Positions 6,278-7,758 of a stretch of 7,758 nucleotides of DNA are shown one piece after another. The notes under the pieces are model-generated. The model was not told the origin of the DNA. It saw only the letters and a program-made list of their open reading frames with translations, and searched no databases. A program made the translations under genes and the position numbers. This DNA is from Planctomycetota bacterium (lineage in GTDB: Bacteria; Planctomycetota; Planctomycetia; Planctomycetales; Planctomycetaceae): the NCBI GenBank assembly GCA_023429275.1, contig JAEYWB010000420.1, positions 1-7,758 on the forward strand. Direction: 5' to 3'. The stretch's first letter is position 1. Every line of letters begins with the position of its first letter.

Positions 6278-6469
6278 TCACTCCTCGATGCGAACGAGGG
6301 TCGGTTCGCTGACCGATTCCGTCGCCTGCTGCGCGGCGTGCTCGACACGCTGCATTCCGAGGACGGACAGCAGGATGAAGGCCATGACCGCCAGTCCGAG
6401 GAACATCACCCCGAGATAGCGGTCAGCCGTCGATTCACCGTAGATGTTTCTCCGCGGGCGGGGGCGCAT
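6278..6469 (-). CDS. Putative small single-pass membrane protein
   Basis: The family is not recognised. The 63-residue product has an Arg-rich N-terminus (MRPRPRRN), one strong transmembrane segment (about residues 18-40, beginning YLGVMFLGLAV), then an acidic tail ending VRIEE. The positive-inside rule puts the tail outside the cytoplasm. Codons have G or C at most third positions, as in the neighbours. The frame stays open upstream to 6697, but that part is Pro/Arg-rich and not protein-like, so the ATG at 6469 is chosen although no ribosome site is evident. It converges on the COX III-like gene with an 85-base gap, so a respiratory link is only positional. Confidence 0.5.
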   Translation of the reverse strand: MRPRPRRNIYGESTADRYLGVMFLGLAVMAFILLSVLGMQRVEHAAQQATESVSEPTLVRIEE

Positions 6470-6776
6470 ATCGGCACTGTCTGGTCGTAAACGTCTGGAG
6501 CGGCCTTCTCGAGATGCATCTCGTGTTCCGGACTGCTGGCGGTCCGGCAGAATCGGAACGAGCGGAGAAACCGTTGCGCGCAGGGGAGGTGTTCCCCGCG
6601 GTCTCTCTGCCGGTCGGGTTACAACGATCATTCCGATCGCGGGGCCGGAGAGGTAAACGGGAACGGAAGAGTCTCTCTCTCCTCCCGATCTTGCCAAAGT
6701 TCGCTGGAGGGCGCGACCGACAAGGTTTCACAGCGTCCCAAGTCCTGTGACACCAGCGTTCCCGCACGTCCGTAAC
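6470..6776. other. 307-base spacer with two short inverted repeats
   Basis: No gene is supported. It holds a 14-bp perfect palindrome at 6510-6523 and TCACAG-N11-CTGTGA at 6728-6750, both placed where operators for the flanking divergent small genes could lie. No clear -10/-35 pair was recognised. Confidence 0.45.
6510..6523. promoter_or_regulatory. Perfect 14-bp palindrome, possible operator
   Basis: CGAGATGCATCTCG is its own reverse complement and lies 41 bases upstream of the leftward small membrane-protein start. Uninterrupted even palindromes of this size suit a dimeric repressor, but no regulator gene is present to link it to. Confidence 0.3.
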
Positions 6777-6977
6777 ATGCCTACCAAGCGTTCCCGCCGA
6801 AAAGCCGAGAGCCCGCCGGAGGTTGACGGCCTCAGCACGGAGGTTCTGGAGCATCGCCGCGCTATCGAAAACGCGGCTGCCGAGTTCGATTGTTGGAAGT
6901 CCGGCACGGGGAATGGAGTTACAGCCGGACTCGAGCAACTTCGCGGCGCACTGGCCTCGGTTCTGCTTCGAACGTGA
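6777..6977 (+). CDS. Possible small protein, unrecognised
   Basis: A 66-residue reading frame begins MPTKRSRRKAESPPEV, a basic N-terminus, and continues into a likely helical, Glu/Ala-rich region (STEVLEHRRAIENAAAEF and GLEQLRGALASVLL). No transmembrane segment or known motif is seen. No good ribosome site precedes it; an inverted repeat TCACAG/CTGTGA sits 27 bases upstream. Codon use is only moderately GC-biased at third positions. It points the same way as the ATL-like gene, 211 bases upstream of it. It may be a real small protein or a chance frame. Confidence 0.35.
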   Translation: MPTKRSRRKAESPPEVDGLSTEVLEHRRAIENAAAEFDCWKSGTGNGVTAGLEQLRGALASVLLRT

Positions 6978-7176
6978 GGCGCATTGTCGCGACTGCTTGA
7001 CGCGAGTTGTCGTGCCTGGTGAGCGCTCGGCGCGGTCGAACGGAAAGACCGAAAATGAGCCCCGAAACGACTATGCCTCTTGTAGCGGCGTACCGGGGCG
7101 GGTAGCGTCGGAGACTCGGGATCTCAGCTTGCGCCTTCCACCTCATTTCAGGTTGGACGTCAGCCGAGGCATTGGT

Positions 7177-7180
7177 GGAG
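7177..7180 (+). promoter_or_regulatory. Ribosome binding site of the ATL-like gene
   Basis: GGAG within GGTGGAGAG lies 8 bases before the ATG at 7189. It fixes the start there rather than at ATG 6823, 366 bases upstream, whose extra residues look non-coding. Confidence 0.6.
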
Positions 7181-7188
7181 AGCGACGC

Positions 7189-7584
7189 ATGGCAAGTGCA
7201 CGGGCAACGGCGCTGGCGGAAGTGTTGTGGGAGCTGAAGCGGGCCAACAAGTACTCAACCTGCAGCGCCGTGGCGCGGCGAGCCGGCTTCGCTCCGGGGC
7301 CGGACGGCCGAATCGTGCGGTCCAGCCTCGAAGTTGTCCGCCAGGAGTGGCCCCACCTTCAATGGTGGCGAGTGCTCCCGGATGACGGCCGCATGGAAGC
7401 TTCCGGTGCTCTCGCCCAGCAGTTGCGGGACAACGGCGTGACGCTCGAGCCCGATGCGAAGACTTCCCACGTCCACGTGCTGCTCGACGAGCGGACGCTG
7501 ATGGTCTGGGTGACTCCCGCCGTTGCCGACGTGGCGGTCGCGGTGTCGGATGAAGCCGCTGATGCGGAAACCACGGAAGTCTGA
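7189..7584 (+). CDS. Alkyltransferase-like (ATL) protein, MGMT DNA-binding-domain family
   Basis: The 131-residue product aligns by eye with the C-terminal DNA-binding domain of O6-alkylguanine-DNA alkyltransferases and with ATL proteins such as E. coli YbaZ. KYSTCSAVARRAG (21-33) matches the K-V-T-T-Y-G-D-V-A-x-x-A-G helix, GRIVRSSL (40-47) the recognition helix with its Arg finger, QWWRVLPDDGRM (58-69) the P-C-H-R-V active-site region, and LAQQLRDNGVTLE (75-87) the closing helix. The alkyl-acceptor Cys is Trp59, as in ATLs (PWHRV), so no methyltransferase activity is expected; ATLs instead bind alkylated bases and recruit nucleotide excision repair. The His of PCHRV is also Trp, and the conserved Tyr is Cys25. 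The tail from about 90 resembles nothing recognised. A winged-helix protein of another family is the alternative. Confidence 0.6.
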   Translation: MASARATALAEVLWELKRANKYSTCSAVARRAGFAPGPDGRIVRSSLEVVRQEWPHLQWWRVLPDDGRMEASGALAQQLRDNGVTLEPDAKTSHVHVLLDERTLMVWVTPAVADVAVAVSDEAADAETTEV

Positions 7585-7611
7585 TTCCGACGATCCAGCT
7601 GTCCGGGAACG

Positions 7612-7627
7612 GCCACTTCTCCGTGGC
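7612..7627 (+). terminator. Short hairpin after the ATL-like gene
   Basis: GCCAC (7612-7616) pairs with GTGGC (7623-7627) across a 6-base loop, 27 bases after the stop codon. No T-run follows, so the terminator role is weak. It overlaps the first 50-base repeat unit. Confidence 0.25.
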
Positions 7628-7706
7628 ACGGCCTTCCAGGCCAGTCGTTTGAAGGTCAGCGCTCACCGCTCCGTAGAACGGCCTTCCAGGCCGGCCCTTT
7701 GAAGGT
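7619..7706 (+). repeat. Two direct copies of a 38-base repeat at exact 50-base period
   Basis: Copy 1 (7619-7656) and copy 2 (7669-7706) share 33 of 38 bases, beginning CTCCGT and ending TTTGAAGGT. Each contains GGCCTTCCAGGCC, a 5-bp hairpin extended to 6 bp in copy 2. The 12-base interval differs between copies. No third copy is recognisable in the last 40 bases of the window. Confidence 0.7.
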
Positions 7707-7758
7707 GGCAAGCCGCAGTCTTTGCTGAGGTTTTGAGCGCTGTGGCCTGATCGTGTCT

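Noticed and set aside
6728..6750. CRP-like operator TCACAG-N11-CTGTGA
   Set aside because: CRP sites read TGTGA-N6-TCACA; here the half-sites are reversed and the spacing is wrong.
6435..6938. 167-residue leftward reading frame
   Set aside because: It overlaps both small candidate genes, is Arg-rich with no motif, and fits less well than the membrane-protein frame at its left end.
7619..7706. Start of a CRISPR array
   Set aside because: The interval between repeat copies is only 12 bases, the copies differ at five positions, and no cas gene is seen.

Overview
The window reads as chromosomal DNA of a high-GC planctomycete. This is an inference from protein flavour: a secreted PQQ-type beta-propeller whose mature N-terminus carries the DWPQWRG motif, a coproheme decarboxylase with a proline-rich N-terminal extension, a small STAS protein with an IPSGLLG motif, generally weak Shine-Dalgarno sequences and fairly long intergenic spacers. 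No rRNA, tRNA, CRISPR array, integrase or transposase was recognised, and no obvious defence or biosynthetic cluster is present.

Layout. (1) 3-623 (+) is the C-terminal part of a multi-pass membrane protein, probably an ABC-2 type permease, cut by the left edge. (2) A strong, apparently bidirectional hairpin terminator (727-769) separates it from a leftward pair: a STAS-domain protein (1961-2314, -) followed by a cytoplasmic class C beta-lactamase-like serine hydrolase (768-1916, -). (3) A 588-base non-coding stretch (2315-2902) holds a 128-base near-continuous imperfect palindrome (2652-2779). (4) A leftward HemQ/ChdC coproheme decarboxylase (2903-3748, -) has every key active-site residue. 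(5) A 370-base divergent spacer leads to a secreted PQQ-like beta-propeller protein (4119-5447, +). (6) The next spacer carries heptanucleotide repeats running toward each other (5465-5535). (7) A stand-alone cytochrome c oxidase subunit III-like membrane protein (5602-6192, +) converges on a putative small single-pass membrane protein (6278-6469, -). (8) The right end has a possible small protein (6777-6977, +), an alkyltransferase-like (ATL) protein of the MGMT DNA-binding-domain family (7189-7584, +), and two copies of a 50-base repeat unit.

How the parts relate. Only the STAS and hydrolase genes look like a true operon (0 to 45 bases apart, depending on the hydrolase start). HemQ makes heme and the COX III-like protein would sit in a heme-copper oxidase, a loose respiratory theme, but nothing in the sequence shows co-regulation. 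The most unusual content is in the spacers: the long palindrome, the opposed heptad repeats and the 50-base repeats look like dispersed repeat families whose copy number should be checked across the genome. The ATL-like protein, with Trp at the alkyl-acceptor position and Cys where the family usually has Tyr, is the most interesting protein.
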